From NCBI RefSeq assembly GCF_014356525.2, contig NC_052511.1:16353942-16417941 (forward strand): a stretch of DNA of 64,000 bases, written 5' to 3'. This stretch comes from Nilaparvata lugens (taxonomy: Eukaryota > Arthropoda > Insecta > Hemiptera > Delphacidae). Shown one piece after another: positions 1 to 10,805 of this stretch (within the stretch, counting starts at the first letter, position 1; each line of letters opens with the position of its first letter). The position numbers and the translations under genes were made by a program. Under the pieces are notes generated by a model, which saw only the letters and a program-made list of their open reading frames with translations, did not search any database and had not been told where the DNA came from.

Positions 1-1085
1 GAAACTGGCCTAACAACATCAAGAATATACTCATATTATGCTACAAAATTTATTTATTGACATTTTTATCGATGGAGACTATTGCATTTCAAGAATCCGG
101 TTTTCAAGTCTAATCAAGCCACATCGAGTATACGTTTTATTTACATTTTCAATGACACAGTATAGTACAGTATTTTTATCATAGCTCACCATTTAGGTTC
201 GCAAATAGGATAAATAAAATGATAACAGTTTAATGTCGTACACTCGTACATTACTCTTTATTGCTTGAGGAATATATAATATTAATATATAAGTTTCATT
301 TCAAGTTTCATCAAGTTTCATTTCCGTTGTATCAAATCAATATTGAAAAAAAAACAGTTTTGGTCGTAAGAATGTTGTACCGTTTTGAAAATTAAATAAT
401 CTTACAATATGGACTAAATTAATTTTATTCACGAATAAGAATTCATCAATTCCAATAAGGAAAACATAAATTCTATTCATACAGTACGCTTTCTACATAG
501 CTTTTAATTACTCTCTTATATGCTATTGTGCTTATTATTTTATTGAAATTAATACAATATTATTATCACCAGGAAAAGCTGTGATGAATAATAGGTTATT
601 GTAGATTCCTACATATTTTCTTCATGAATTAGTATATCTAGAATATTGAGCTTGAGGGTGTGATTGTATCTAGGTGAATTATATCTATATTTCTATGGAC
701 TGAATACATGCTTCAATTTTAATCAATTGAAAATGGTTATGAATATTGTTGAATTATTATTATTATTAGCGTATGGCTTTGAATGGTGGGGAGATCCAAG
801 GGTAGTTAATATTATATTGTTGAAAAAAGGTGCCGACAACAGACCTTTGGGGTTTAGATTGTTGAACTAAGCTGAACGAAGTTATGTCCTTTTTTTACTT
901 CCAATTTTAATCAATTTCGTATTTCTTCGGCTGTTCGTTATGATAATCTGTGCTTTATTCCTGGATTACACTATTCATCATTGTAAAATGTATTAATATC
1001 ATATTTTGGCTAATATTCTGTCATAGTTTCCATTTTCAATTATTTTTTTCGAAGAAAGTTTTCTATTTTTTCATGCTGATTCAGG
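1..1085. other. AT-rich DNA without recognisable gene
   Basis: No coding region, RNA gene or bounded mobile element was recognised. A 68-codon frame at 664-870 has no recognisable motif and low-complexity composition, so it is treated as chance. A short duplication of the phrase CAAGTTTCAT occurs at about 303-320. Confidence 0.5.
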
Positions 1086-1380
1086 TGCATGTATAATAAG
1101 AGAGTTGTTTAGGAGAATCTGTGAATGTAATCCAATTGAGAGCTCAATTGAATTGGAATATATTAATTACTATGGGAAGAATAGTGTTTTGAAATGGGAG
1201 GGAACATTGATTTTTCGATATGAAATATAATGCATGTAATATAATAAGGGAGTTATGTAATTAGGAGAATCTGTAAATGTTATGGAATTGAGAGCTCAAT
1301 TGAATTATAATTTAATAATTTTTAATATAGGAAGAAACTTCAAAAGGAAGAAGTTTTAAAATAGAAAAGAACATCGATTT
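1086..1380 (+). repeat. Diverged tandem duplication, about 145-bp period
   Basis: Two head-to-tail units start with TGCATGTA at 1086 and 1231. Both continue through AGGAGAATCTGT and then GAATTGAGAGCTCAATTGAA in the same order, and both end near a run resembling ACATYGATTTTT. Substitutions and small indels are spread through the units, so this is an old local duplication rather than an active satellite. The shared core contains the palindrome TTGAGAGCTCAA. Confidence 0.7.
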
Positions 1381-2594
1381 TTGAAATATTCACTTTTAGC
1401 CGAGAAAAACCATTCATAATCCTCTTCATTGAATTTCAAACAGCTCATCCAGCACCACCGCAAAGTAGGCCCACTAAATTTATGGAGTAAAATCTTGTTT
1501 TTAAAGTCATGAAATTTTCATCGAATTTCCAGCCAGTTCACACTCGTGCTGTATTGTTTTCACTGCTGTTGTTGACCTTGTTAAACAAGAGTGTACACAG
1601 TGCATAGCAAGCAGCCTTGAAAACTATAAAATAACAATTGCAGGGGTCGGAGTGTGGGCTCAGGGGTAGTCTGAAGGCTTACAACAGCCCTCGCGTTCTT
1701 TTACGGCCAGTCATAAACAACGGTGCTACTGTGGTCTACCCTAAGATTCACATAAACTGTCAGCATTTGGTTGAAAGGGGAGCATCGGTATTATATTCGA
1801 GAAATACTGACAGATCTCATTTTTGCTCCACTCTCAGTTCCTGTATGCATTTCACCGGTTACTGTTGAAGCAAGTTTGCCCCAAGTTTCCCCCAATTTTT
1901 AATAGCAGCGCTATAGTTGGCACTCCTTCTCACAACTTATTATTGCGATTATCATAGCATCATGTCGGCGCCCTTCGCCTCAACACTTTATTTGTAACGG
2001 AAGATCCACGAATTTATTGCATTTGAGACAAGTGCACAGAGCTTGGAGGTATTGTGACGAGGATGGTTGTTTCAGCTGTGAGGTCTTAACTTCGAAATAG
2101 TTGAGTCTTGGAGATAGAGTGGAAATTGAGTAGAATTGAGCAGAAATAAGAATAGTTATGTTTGGTGGGATATTTGGTTTCAAATCCCAAAAATGTTGCT
2201 TTCAAAAACATTTTTGATGCTGTGATTGTAAATATCAGCCTCCGTTATGAATGGGGGAAAATATTATCAATCACGTAAATATTTAATTCATATACAGTAA
2301 TTGAAATTATGGTAACAATGAAGAAAACTTACTCCTCAATCTCTTCTCGAAGCCATAATTACCATTTTTTCGAAGAATGTCTGAACTCATTCTCTGATAC
2401 CATTCCTGTAAATTAATGAATAAATAAATCAATTATTAATCAATAAATAAATCTCCATATACAGAGAATGTACAGCTCATAGAGTATATACTGTACAGTA
2501 TATAAGTCATTTCTTCAATCTATAACAGCTCTCAATCAAATAATCAACATTGATGGGCATTAAAAAAAGACAATGTTCAACAATGTTCATAATA
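1381..2594. other. Unassigned sequence
   Basis: No gene is supported. The 1590-1870 part is less AT-rich and carries a 76-codon frame (1638-1868) without a recognisable domain. The 2400-2455 part is a low-complexity AATAAATAAATC-type stretch, the kind of sequence often found at non-LTR retrotransposon tails. Confidence 0.4.
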
Positions 2595-3070
2595 TGAAAT
2601 ATTTTTTCATATACGATTTCAAGAATCAGAAATCAATAATTGCATGTACACAAAAATCTGTTTATTCTAAGAGTACAAAAATCAGTGAACTAGTTCTGTA
2701 GGTTCTGCTTCACTTTACTTGAATTTTATTCTTACCATTGACTAGCAAAAGAAAAACATTTGAGAGTATTTCTATTTTCATGTTTGGTATTGAAAAAAAA
2801 TGCAAATGGCAAAATTCAGTTCATTGAAAAACGATAATTTTTTATGAGAAGATTCTTAATGGCAATGATCCAATTCAATGTACAGTGAATAGAAAAATGT
2901 TGAATATTGAAGTAACAACTCATTATTTTCATAAGAAGTTCAGGATTAAAAGTCTTCAATAGAAAATTTTCAATTAAAATTCAAAAAATACAATTTTTAT
3001 AATAGAAAATATTTTTTTATTTCAGATTTCAAGGATCAGAAAACAATAATATTGCATGTACACAAAATTG
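2595..3070 (+). repeat. Pair of direct repeats, about 65 bp each
   Basis: The segment at about 2597-2656 (ATTTCAAGAATCAGAAATCA, then TTGCATGTACACAAAA) recurs at about 3005-3067 (ATTTCAAGGATCAGAAAACA, then TTGCATGTACACAAAA). The pair is separated by about 410 bp and diverged, suggesting a local duplication or two fragments of one dispersed repeat. Confidence 0.55.
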
Positions 3071-3647
3071 TGCACAGTAGATAGTAAATTGATGGAACAA
3101 CTCAAATTCAAATTATTTATTTGCAATTTCATCCGTTAACAATATTATTTACAACATGTGAAGAATTTCTCATCAATTTTAAAAGAAATTCACGATTATC
3201 TCCAAATTCAGATACTAACAGCATGCCTCATTCCAAAGTGTAATAAAGAGCAACAAAACTAGAATGTTGAGGGTGGCACATGGTTGCAGTGAATATTCAC
3301 ATGTCGCTGGTGCATGCGCGTTGCGGTCGACAAGCACCCTGTGGCCAAGTAAACATAGCTAATTGCCAAACCACATCAGCAGCTAACACCTTGCCCCACA
3401 AAAATCCCATTTAATGTTCAATGTCTTTGTTAGCCGACTTCCTAATAACCGCAGCACTATGTTGCAAGTGCTGCATGCTTCCATGCTTCAACAACCCTTT
3501 CACATCTAAAACTCTATCTGTACTAATATTATTTTCATCCACATGCTGAATATAGATTTGTGAAGGAAGGTTGACAATTTTTGGAATTAAGTCAACCTTA
3601 ATAACTTTTCCTTAATCATAGGGCCTTGAACGAACTTGGTCTTTATA
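3071..3647. other. Unassigned sequence
   Basis: No coding region is supported. The part at 3290-3480 is somewhat less AT-rich and does not look repetitive. It could be conserved non-coding DNA, but nothing in it identifies a function. Confidence 0.35.
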
Positions 3648-4003
3648 GGACCGCCTTGACGAGCCGAAAAGAAAAAGCTGTAGTAAAAGGAGATCTTTTC
3701 ATTGTGTCAAGAGTTATAAGTGTTTGAAATTTTGATCCTTGAGGTGTCTGTATGTGCGCCTCTCTATTAGGAAATACCGAAATATAGTGCATCTAACGGG
3801 TTATTCTCACATAACATGATCTTATGAACTTATATCATTGTGCGAAATCTCAATGTGAGGACAGTGAAGTTGGTGATGATGGTTGAAGTTGAAAATTAGG
3901 TGTTTTTCAAAATACAAGGAGCATTATTATCAGGTGTGCCTGGAATTATATGAGATAGTGCACTCTTTCTGGGCTCAGGTTGTAGACACAAAATTACGGC
4001 TGA
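3648..4003 (+). repeat. Dispersed repeat family A, copy 1
   Basis: Starts with GGACCGCCTTGACGAGCCGA and matches 36643-37000 in the same orientation over about 355 bp, including GTGTCAARAGTTATAAGTGT, GTGCATCTAACGGGT, TCATTGTGCG and AATTAGGTGTTTTTCA. The copies differ by scattered substitutions and small indels. It is non-coding as it stands. The second copy has extra sequence downstream, so this copy is probably truncated. Class is unknown. Confidence 0.75.
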
Positions 4004-4439
4004 ATTATAGCTTCTCTGTGGGGGTATTCTTAAAATTATTATTCCTTCTTTTTAAAAATCATGTTCTCCATAATATAAAATTAGGCTTTCTTCCAAGAAA
4101 TTATGTTTAAAACATTCGCAAAATCAGCGTGGGCTTCGACTACTCGACCACATTATATCAAAATTCAAGTACTTCTTGTGCTGCCATCATAAACTAGGCT
4201 AAAGTTCGAAAAAATACTGGAGGCCGGAGTGGACCATTGAATTAATTTGAATGAATAGAATATTATTAGCCGAAACATTGTGGCATGGATTCTGGTGGAT
4301 GGATGAGAGGGACAGTGATGATGTTGTTGACTGTGAGGGGGGGGGAGAATAGGACAGTGTTGTATCTTGGTTTGTTGGTGGGAGACTGGTGGGGGGGGGG
4401 ATGTGTAAAACGGACCCCACGGCCTAATTTAGTATGCTA

Positions 4440-4830
4440 ATGACTTCCAAAGAAGTTGAGCTAGCATCTGGTCGAGATGAAGTATGAAGAAGCCCCAAAC
4501 CAGAGCTTAAAGGCAACTTCCTGCCCGAGAAATGCTTAATTAAAATCCACCCCCAAGACAAGCTTATATAACTTACCCTTATTATTCGGGCTGCGATCTA
4601 TCTGTGTAATAAGGCCGGGCAATCTCAACCGAATGAACCGAGTTGGCGGCGGCTATTTGTTGCCCCAGAATCAGGGATTAAATCCTTCCAATAATACGAG
4701 TAGATTCGACCCTGATGTCTTGCTCTCTCTTTCTCTCTCTTCCCCTGCGATCTTCTCTCAACAGCCGTTCCCATCACTAATAATTCTCCCAGTCAGATCG
4801 ATATGATTGATATTGTTATCTGTGGTGGGG
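4440..4830. other. Less AT-rich, apparently unique island
   Basis: No open frame or repeat signature. Complexity is high, with CpG-containing stretches such as GTTGGCGGCGGCTATTTGTT at about 4642-4661 and a homeodomain-type TTAATTAA at about 4536-4543. It stands out from its AT-rich surroundings. A conserved non-coding or regulatory element is possible but unproven. Confidence 0.3.
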
Positions 4831-5344
4831 TACGATCTACTGTAGAGTTGTCTCATTCAATAGAGGAGCATAGATAATATAATATTATTCATTTATAATT
4901 ATTATTGAACGAAAATCCAAATTAAATACGGTAGTTCACCTCGAAAACTTCTGCTGGGTGAATTATAATATTTGATTTTTATTTCTATTTGAAAATAATT
5001 ATTAATTAATTAGCATTTGAATGATTGCAATATCTCAGTAATTTCCATCAATATTATTTATAATTATTTCAGAAAACAATATATATTATTCTCATCTATT
5101 CTTTTTTTGAATATCCCGGGAATCAGATTGCTTGCATGACGTTCCGAATATTGTTTAATCATAAACTCAGTATACTATATTCAGTATAAAGTCCTAGTCA
5201 TTTTGAAAATTCACTTCGATGTCGATTTCACTTCTCTTAAGATTAGTCTGTCATTCCAATGCATGGTTTTGTTATGACATTATTGCTTTGCAGTACTGAA
5301 CAATTACATGAGAATAGAGATTGAAATGTTAAAATCACACAAAA

Positions 5345-5577
5345 TGATCAAGACGGAGATTCTTCAATTTAATATTTCCTCTATACCGAAGAAAAAGGTG
5401 GAAAAAACAGCCACAGTAGCATGAAAATATCCTTGTCATTGTATTTTTTCATATAAAAAGTAGCCCTAAAGAAAAAAGACAATGACAAGGATATTTTTAA
5501 TGCTACTGAGACTGTTTTTTACAAATTGTTTTCCGGTATAGAGGGAATATTAAATTGGAGAATTTCCGTCTTGATCA
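5345..5577. repeat. Foldback element with arms of about 98 bp
   Basis: The left arm starts TGATCAAGACGGA at 5345 and the right arm ends TCCGTCTTGATCA at 5577. The arms pair through TTTAATATTTCC/GGAATATTAAA and ATATCCTTGTCATTG/CAATGACAAGGATAT, leaving a loop of about 40 bp. There is no coding capacity. This is the architecture of a snap-back MITE. The termini are not diagnostic and no clear target duplication was found. Confidence 0.75.
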
Positions 5578-5624
5578 AGTCCTCGAAAATGGCATTAATG
5601 TCCGAAACATGGTGTGATAAAATA

Positions 5625-5938
5625 CAGTAGAACTCCAATTATCCGAGTTGATGGAGACCGGGACCCATTCGGATAATCAAATATTCGGAGTTTTTTTTTT
5701 AAATTGCCATTGGAGAGAAAAAACTATGTTTTGATATTGCACTATTTTTTTATTGAATTAAATGAAAAAAACATGATATTTTCACATGTTTTACTACACT
5801 GACTTCGCGGAGGAAAGGAGAATAGTGAACGAGCTCGCAAACACCGGCTTCGCGCGGTGAAGAATGAATAGCGCACTTTGACTTTTTTGGACAAATTTTT
5901 TTCTGAAAGTGATTCGGATAGTCGGAGCTCGGATAATT
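5625..5938 (+). mobile_element. pogo/Tigger-like MITE, copy 1, 3' end lost
   Basis: Starts with CAGTAGAACTCCAATTATCC after a TA dinucleotide (5623-5624). This TIR style with TA target is typical of the pogo/Tigger branch of Tc1/mariner elements. Its interior is the reverse complement of the element at 9505-9893, for example GAGAAAAAACTATGTTTTGA here against TCAAAACGTAGCTTTTTTCT there. The right TIR breaks off after TCGGATAATT at about 5938 and is replaced by a fragment resembling the hairpin element at 6862. No transposase frame remains. Confidence 0.8.
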
Positions 5939-5942
5939 CTGA

Positions 5943-5970
5943 GGGTACTCAGATTCATATTTTTATTTAT
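5943..5970 (+). repeat. Fragment of the hairpin family at the MITE breakpoint
   Basis: GGGTACTCAGATTCATATTT followed by TTATTTAT is nearly identical to the right terminus of the inverted-repeat element at 6949-6978. It lies exactly where the terminal repeat of the pogo-like MITE is lost, so the two elements appear fused. Confidence 0.6.
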
Positions 5971-6773
5971 ATCATTGTCATTCTATGTTAGTGGTTTTAA
6001 TTTGATCTAAATTTTTGACAAAGTTCAAATCTTATTAGTCTCCATTTTTTTCGTAAAATCTTCTTTGAACCAGTCATCTTCTTTTTCTCAGGTTTAGGCT
6101 TGTTCCAACTTTGTGATCTCATTAGTGTAATAGGTTCTCTTTGAATTAATGTTCTACGCAAATCTAAAAATCGATATTCATAATTATTAATTATATTGAT
6201 GACTGAGCTATAATAACTGGTAAATATATCAACTCTCATTGTCTTATTCTTATAAGAGTTATTTTTATTGATTAGCTTAAAAGCATCTCTTCTCCCTCAG
6301 CGTTATAATAAAATTTTGATTTCGCTTATCATTACAGATATTGCAAAAAGGTTTTTCTAATCGCAATTTCCTCACAGGGGAAGGATGAAGCAAGGGCTAT
6401 CGCAAGTCAAGTAAGAGGGAGCACAGACAATACAGAAGGGTCATTTAGCATCCTTAGCATCAGCAATTAGTTTTTCTCGGTAGGCCACAAGCAAGTGCTG
6501 AAAGGTCTTGGCAAACCAAGATAAATGGAAACGAACCCTGTACAACTACATGTGATACAGACAAAGCTGACCCTTTGTTCTTTCTTTTTCAATTTCAAAC
6601 CCTTTCGCAATATCTTACACTTGTTTCCTGGACAACAAAGGGTTGCTGAATTCTTGGTAGCGTGTGTGGTTCACACATTCTGATAAATATTCTTTCCTCA
6701 CCCTACTTCCGATTTTCAAGGTTTCATTATGAAGAAAAACAATGATTTCTAATAATTCTGTCAAGATTCATAG

Positions 6774-7121
6774 ATTATTCATTGTCTTTGATATCACTGA
6801 TGTTTTTGAAGAAGTTTTAATTTATCATGAAAATGCATCCTAAATAAATTCTTTGTTCATAAATAAAAATATAAATCTGAGTACCATTTTTGAATTATTT
6901 CGTCACGACATGTTTCGGCTATTATATCCTGACGAAATAATTTGAAAAGGGTACTCAGATTTATATTTTTATTCATATTCAGAAATAGCCCTTGAGAGGA
7001 AAAATATGCTTTGCTCATTTATGTTTCTTTTGAACTGAATTAAAAAAAAAATCTTTATTCATTCATTGTCTTTCACATTACTGAAGTTTTGGGAAAAAGT
7101 GTTGATTATTATCATATATAT
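6774..7121 (+). repeat. Direct repeats flanking a hairpin element
   Basis: ATTCATTGTCTTTGATATCA at about 6776 recurs as ATTCATTGTCTTTCACATTA at about 7059, each followed by a similar run of about 45 bp. The hairpin element at 6862-6978 lies between them. Confidence 0.45.
6862..6978. repeat. Inverted-repeat hairpin element
   Basis: The left end ATAAAAATATAAATCTGAGT pairs with the right end ACTCAGATTTATATTTTTAT. Next inward, AATTATTTCGTCA pairs with TGACGAAATAATT. The centre contains CATGTTTCGGCTATTATA. Read on the minus strand this gives AGCCGAAACATGTC, a GAAAC context also present in the hairpins at 23.9 and 55.5 kb. There is no coding capacity. It could be a terminal remnant of a retroelement with a ribozyme-like hairpin, or an ordinary MITE. 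Confidence 0.65.
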
Positions 7122-7199
7122 CCATTTATTTACTTCTATTTATTCTTTTTCACAATGAAGCACAGATCGGGAGAGAAAAACTAAGAATACCTTGTACTA

Positions 7200-7269
7200 T
7201 TTCCCTCCCAGACTAGTTTTAATATAAATAACAAAAAAAAAAAAAAAAAAAAAAAAAATTTCCCTCCCA
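7200..7269 (+). mobile_element. Very short poly(A) retroposed insert with 11-bp target duplication
   Basis: TTTCCCTCCCA occurs at 7200-7210 and again at 7259-7269. Between them lie 22 bases (7211-7232) followed by 26 consecutive A residues (7233-7258). A perfect direct repeat bracketing a body that ends in poly(A) is the signature of LINE-type target-primed reverse transcription. The body is too short to name the source RNA, so it is a severely 5'-truncated copy. Confidence 0.75.
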
Positions 7270-8717
7270 AATTTAGGTAACATTGAAAAGTCCGAAATGA
7301 GGTTATGTCTTCTAGATTTCCACAATATTTTCAGTCCAAAAATATCCATACAAATCATTCTTTTGAATCCAAATTCGCTATGTTCCAAATAACAAAATAA
7401 TAATAATTTATAACACTCACTTATTTTTATGATAGAGAATATCAAATGCTTTCTCAATAAATGGCTTGCAAATCAATAACAGAGCAATGAACAAGTACTA
7501 TATGTATAGATAGCTATTGAACATTGATATAAATAATATTAAACATATTATAAGAATAGATGAATGAATTCAATAATATTATATTGATTATTGATTTTTA
7601 ATTTTTTCCTCAGTTTCCACTCTCCATTTCAAAATTATTTATATTTTCCTCATTCTGGAACTTGAATGACATGCAGTATTTTTTATTTTGTTTTGGTGAA
7701 AATGCATGATCATCACATTTCATCCAGTCAAAAGCACTGAATGAGAAACACTGGTGAAAGCTGCAGAAGATACTTTTGAGTATTAAGCTTGTTAAGTCTT
7801 AGACAAGAAATAATAACTAACTGGTATGTTGCACTTCTTTCACATGGAGTCAGAGTTGTGAATCTGATTGAACCCTCTTCTGATGTAGATTGTAGAATCC
7901 AAAATCATACAAATAATACCTTGAATTACTCGACTCAAGTTTTTTTTCAGAGAATAAAGATCAAGTTAAACTTTTTTCAAGAGCAATCCCACTTGAGTAG
8001 ACTGAAGTAAGACAGTAGATTCATCTGGGACTGAGTAATACAAAACTTCAAAACTCTCCGCCCTCAGAGAACCCTAGCCAGGCCTTGACTCTACATAAAA
8101 AACGAAAACTTACGAGGGCGTTGCTCGAAAATAATTTATTGAGCCGAAATTCATTCATCTTGTGCAGTGACTGATTGCGAACTTTTTTCTCAAGAGTCGC
8201 CTCTTCATCATACAACAGAGATGAATGAACTAGAATAATTATTGTCTGGAGAACTTTGTCTCACACTAGTTCAATTTCGTTGTAGGTGGGCCTAAATGCT
8301 GATTGATTGATTTTTCCTTAAACTGTTCAGACCTATTAAAAATTAGATCCTCTGATATTCTACTTCCAGTTCCAGAGGAAACATTCTTATCATCATTATT
8401 TGTATCAATCACAAAATAATACTCGTTTATCAATTACATAACATGATTTATAATACAATTTATCCATTGTAATTCTATTTTAAGTCTGATAATACAATAA
8501 ATATTCCAAAAAATGCGTTCATACAATAATAAATACAATTACAATAATTGTAATAGAAATGTATGGAACATCCCTATAAAGACTATACACCTGTGTGTCG
8601 TTCAGATAGGTTTCAATCCAGCAGTTGTTGCTGTTGCTGCTTGCTGTGGTTTTATTGATGAATTTCTATAACAACTGATCCCATCGGACTTCCCTCGTTC
8701 AGAAAATATATTGTGAA
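7270..8717. other. Unassigned AT-rich sequence
   Basis: No coding region or bounded element was recognised. Short open frames here have no recognisable motifs. 7500-7600 and 8380-8560 are low-complexity AT-rich stretches. Confidence 0.4.
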
Positions 8718-9396
8718 CTAGCTGGTCCTGCAAACTTCGTTCCGCCAAATAGTTAATGCATCTCATGACAAACTTCTTTAGCTGGATGCACACCTGAGGA
8801 GGCGCGATGCGGCATTTTGCATCCAGGTACTTCTTGCTTATTGGCTTTGAATAATCAGATGCTATTATTCATATTATTCCAGTTATCAATTTCAATTGAC
8901 TTTATTTATATGATAATTTTCCAACTGCAAAATAAATAATTTACTAAAAATCAATTAATTCTAAACACCGAAGCCATCACAATTATTCGAAACAAAGCAA
9001 TGTCTTTAGCGCATGTAAGTCTTTAACCTGCGACCGCACTGCTGGATGGTACACACAGGATAGTCATTTTGTTTTTAATCGGGTCGTTTAGAAAAAATAC
9101 ATGGGTGGTTATGAAGCAGCACACACTCTTGTCTACTATCTACCGATGGCTGTTGGATGACGCAATGATTATAACAGCTGATTTTTATTTCTGTGTATGG
9201 GCTTCTCCCATAAGGATTACAACATGTAAACTTTCAAGGACTATAGGAAAGAGTTCTGAAGTCGGATAATGAATTTGATAGTCCATAAACCTGGTCCTGA
9301 ACATAACGAACACAACTAAAAAAATCATCATATTCGATGCACACATAAAAAGTTATTGAATATCAAAATTTGAGGCTCGATTTTTATTTATATAGA
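8718..9396 (-). mobile_element. Non-autonomous Helitron-like element
   Basis: Read on the minus strand it begins TCTATATAAATAAAAATCGA (from 9396) after a host A and ends GCAGGACCAGCTAG (to 8718) before a host T. Helitrons are known to start with TC, end in CTRR and insert between A and T. Just inside the 3' end is a small hairpin, GCGGAACGAAGTTTGC with loop GAA, as expected. Length is 679 bp and no Rep/helicase frame is present, so it would depend on a partner. The 66-codon frame at 9069-9269 on the opposite strand is not credible. Confidence 0.8.
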
Positions 9397-9504
9397 TTAT
9401 CCAAATGAAGAGTGTTGATTTCATAGCATATTGTTGATCTCACAATGCATGATGAAGAGCATAAAAATAACAAAGTTATTATTCAACATCTTATTATGCA
9501 ACTA

Positions 9505-9893
9505 CAGTAGAACTCCAATTATCCCAACTCCAATTATCCGAACTCCAATTATCCGAACTCCAATTATCCGAACTCCGACTATCCGAATCGCCGACTATCC
9601 GAATCACTTTCAGAAAAAAAAATGTCCAAAAAAAGTCCAAGTGAGCTATAATTCTTCCCCCTGCGATGCCAGTTTTTGCGCGTTCGCTCACTATTGTCCT
9701 TCCCTTGTACATAAGTACATTTTATTTATATATAAAACATGTGAAAATATCATGTTTCTTTCATTTAATCCAATAAGAAAATAGTGCAATATCAAAACGT
9801 AGCTTTTTTCTCTCCAATGGTAATTAAAAAAAAAACTCCGATTATCCGAATAAGTCCCGGTCCCCATCAATTCGGATAATTGGAGTTCTACTG
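9505..9893 (-). mobile_element. pogo/Tigger-like MITE, copy 2, both ends intact
   Basis: 389 bp, with termini CAGTAGAACTCCAATTATCC (left) and GGATAATTGGAGTTCTACTG (right), flanked on both sides by TA (9503-9504 and 9894-9895). It is the inverted relative of the copy at 5625. No transposase frame remains. The left terminal repeat is enlarged by tandem copies of a 15-bp unit. These create misleading frames rich in TPIIR (plus) and SSDNW (minus), which should not be taken as proteins. Confidence 0.88.
9508..9606 (+). repeat. Tandem 15-bp array inside the MITE terminal repeat
   Basis: ACTCCAATTATCCGA and close variants follow one another about five times, then degrade to ACTCCGACTATCCGA and GCCGACTATCCGA. 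The unit corresponds to the subterminal part of the element's own TIR. The opposite end of the element has far fewer units. Confidence 0.85.
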
Positions 9894-10099
9894 TACAAGC
9901 AAATAGCAAATGAACTTGATTCATTCGATCTTTGAGAATTTCTTAGTATCCTATGTAGTTGTAAAGTAGTCTGTATGATTCGAATTTACATTTGTATAGA
10001 AATTATTACCATAATGAAAAAAATTCTCAACAAGATAAACATTCGAAGCTCATTCAATTCTTCCTGAATTGAACTTACGTTACTAAAATGAGGAGCTCT

Positions 10100-10420
10100 C
10101 TGGTCCAGCGTCGACTATTATCCAGATAACATATGGCAGTCGAGACAGTGATGCATTTCTGTCAAGACCTTGACCTAATTAGCCCAATAATATAATAACA
10201 ATGCACGATGAAGACTAATTACCGTTACCGAATAGAGTAACCCTACTTCCACCTCCATCATCTCCTATCAAGAAAGAGAGACTCTCTAAACCTGCAGACT
10301 TCCTTGTCAGGTGGATTGTTATTGCCGTGCCTAGCGCCTGTCAAATTATTACATTTCAACTGCTAATTATCAACACGCACTCTTCACAAACTTCATTGTA
10401 GACAAGCAGTGAGAGAGAGA
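10100..10420. other. Less AT-rich island with homeodomain-type cores
   Basis: No coding frame. Complexity is high, with TAATTA cores at about 10176-10181 (ACCTAATTAGCCC) and 10217-10222 (GACTAATTACCG), and the phrase TCAAGACCTTGACC. It resembles a candidate cis-regulatory segment, but homeodomain cores are frequent by chance in AT-rich DNA. Confidence 0.3.
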
Positions 10421-10704
10421 GCGTCACACATGAAAGATGTACTTGCCTGTAATAATGTGTGGCTGTTTGAATTGGGAAAGAGCAGCATAAAGGAAGTTGG
10501 GGACAGCTGGATTTTTAAATAAAATCAGAACCAAGTCATTGAGGATCAATCGAGCTCAATGAAATTGTTGACTTGGAACAGTTTAAATAATGTTATAGAA
10601 ATGTTGATAGGCTGCAAGTTTAGTAGGTTACGTTTTACCTCGATCAGAAGTATGCCAATCTGATCAATCGAAAATTTTCATGGATAAGTCAAGTGGAAAG
10701 AAAG

Positions 10705-10805
10705 GAGGTATAGTCATTACCAATCAAATTAGTAGTCAAATTAGTCAAATAGTCAAATTATAGTCATTACAATACAGTCATTACCCGCCATTACCAATCA
10801 AATTC
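10705..10805 (+). repeat. Short scrambled tandem repeats
   Basis: Built from shuffled short words: ATTACCAATCAAATT occurs near 10717 and 10790, TAGTCAAATT several times between, and AGTCATTAC three times. Probably replication slippage. Confidence 0.6.

Noticed and set aside
9431..9784. 117-codon frame with TPIIR repeats and a minus frame with SSDNW repeats
   Set aside because: Both are translations of the tandem 15-bp motif in the MITE terminal repeat.
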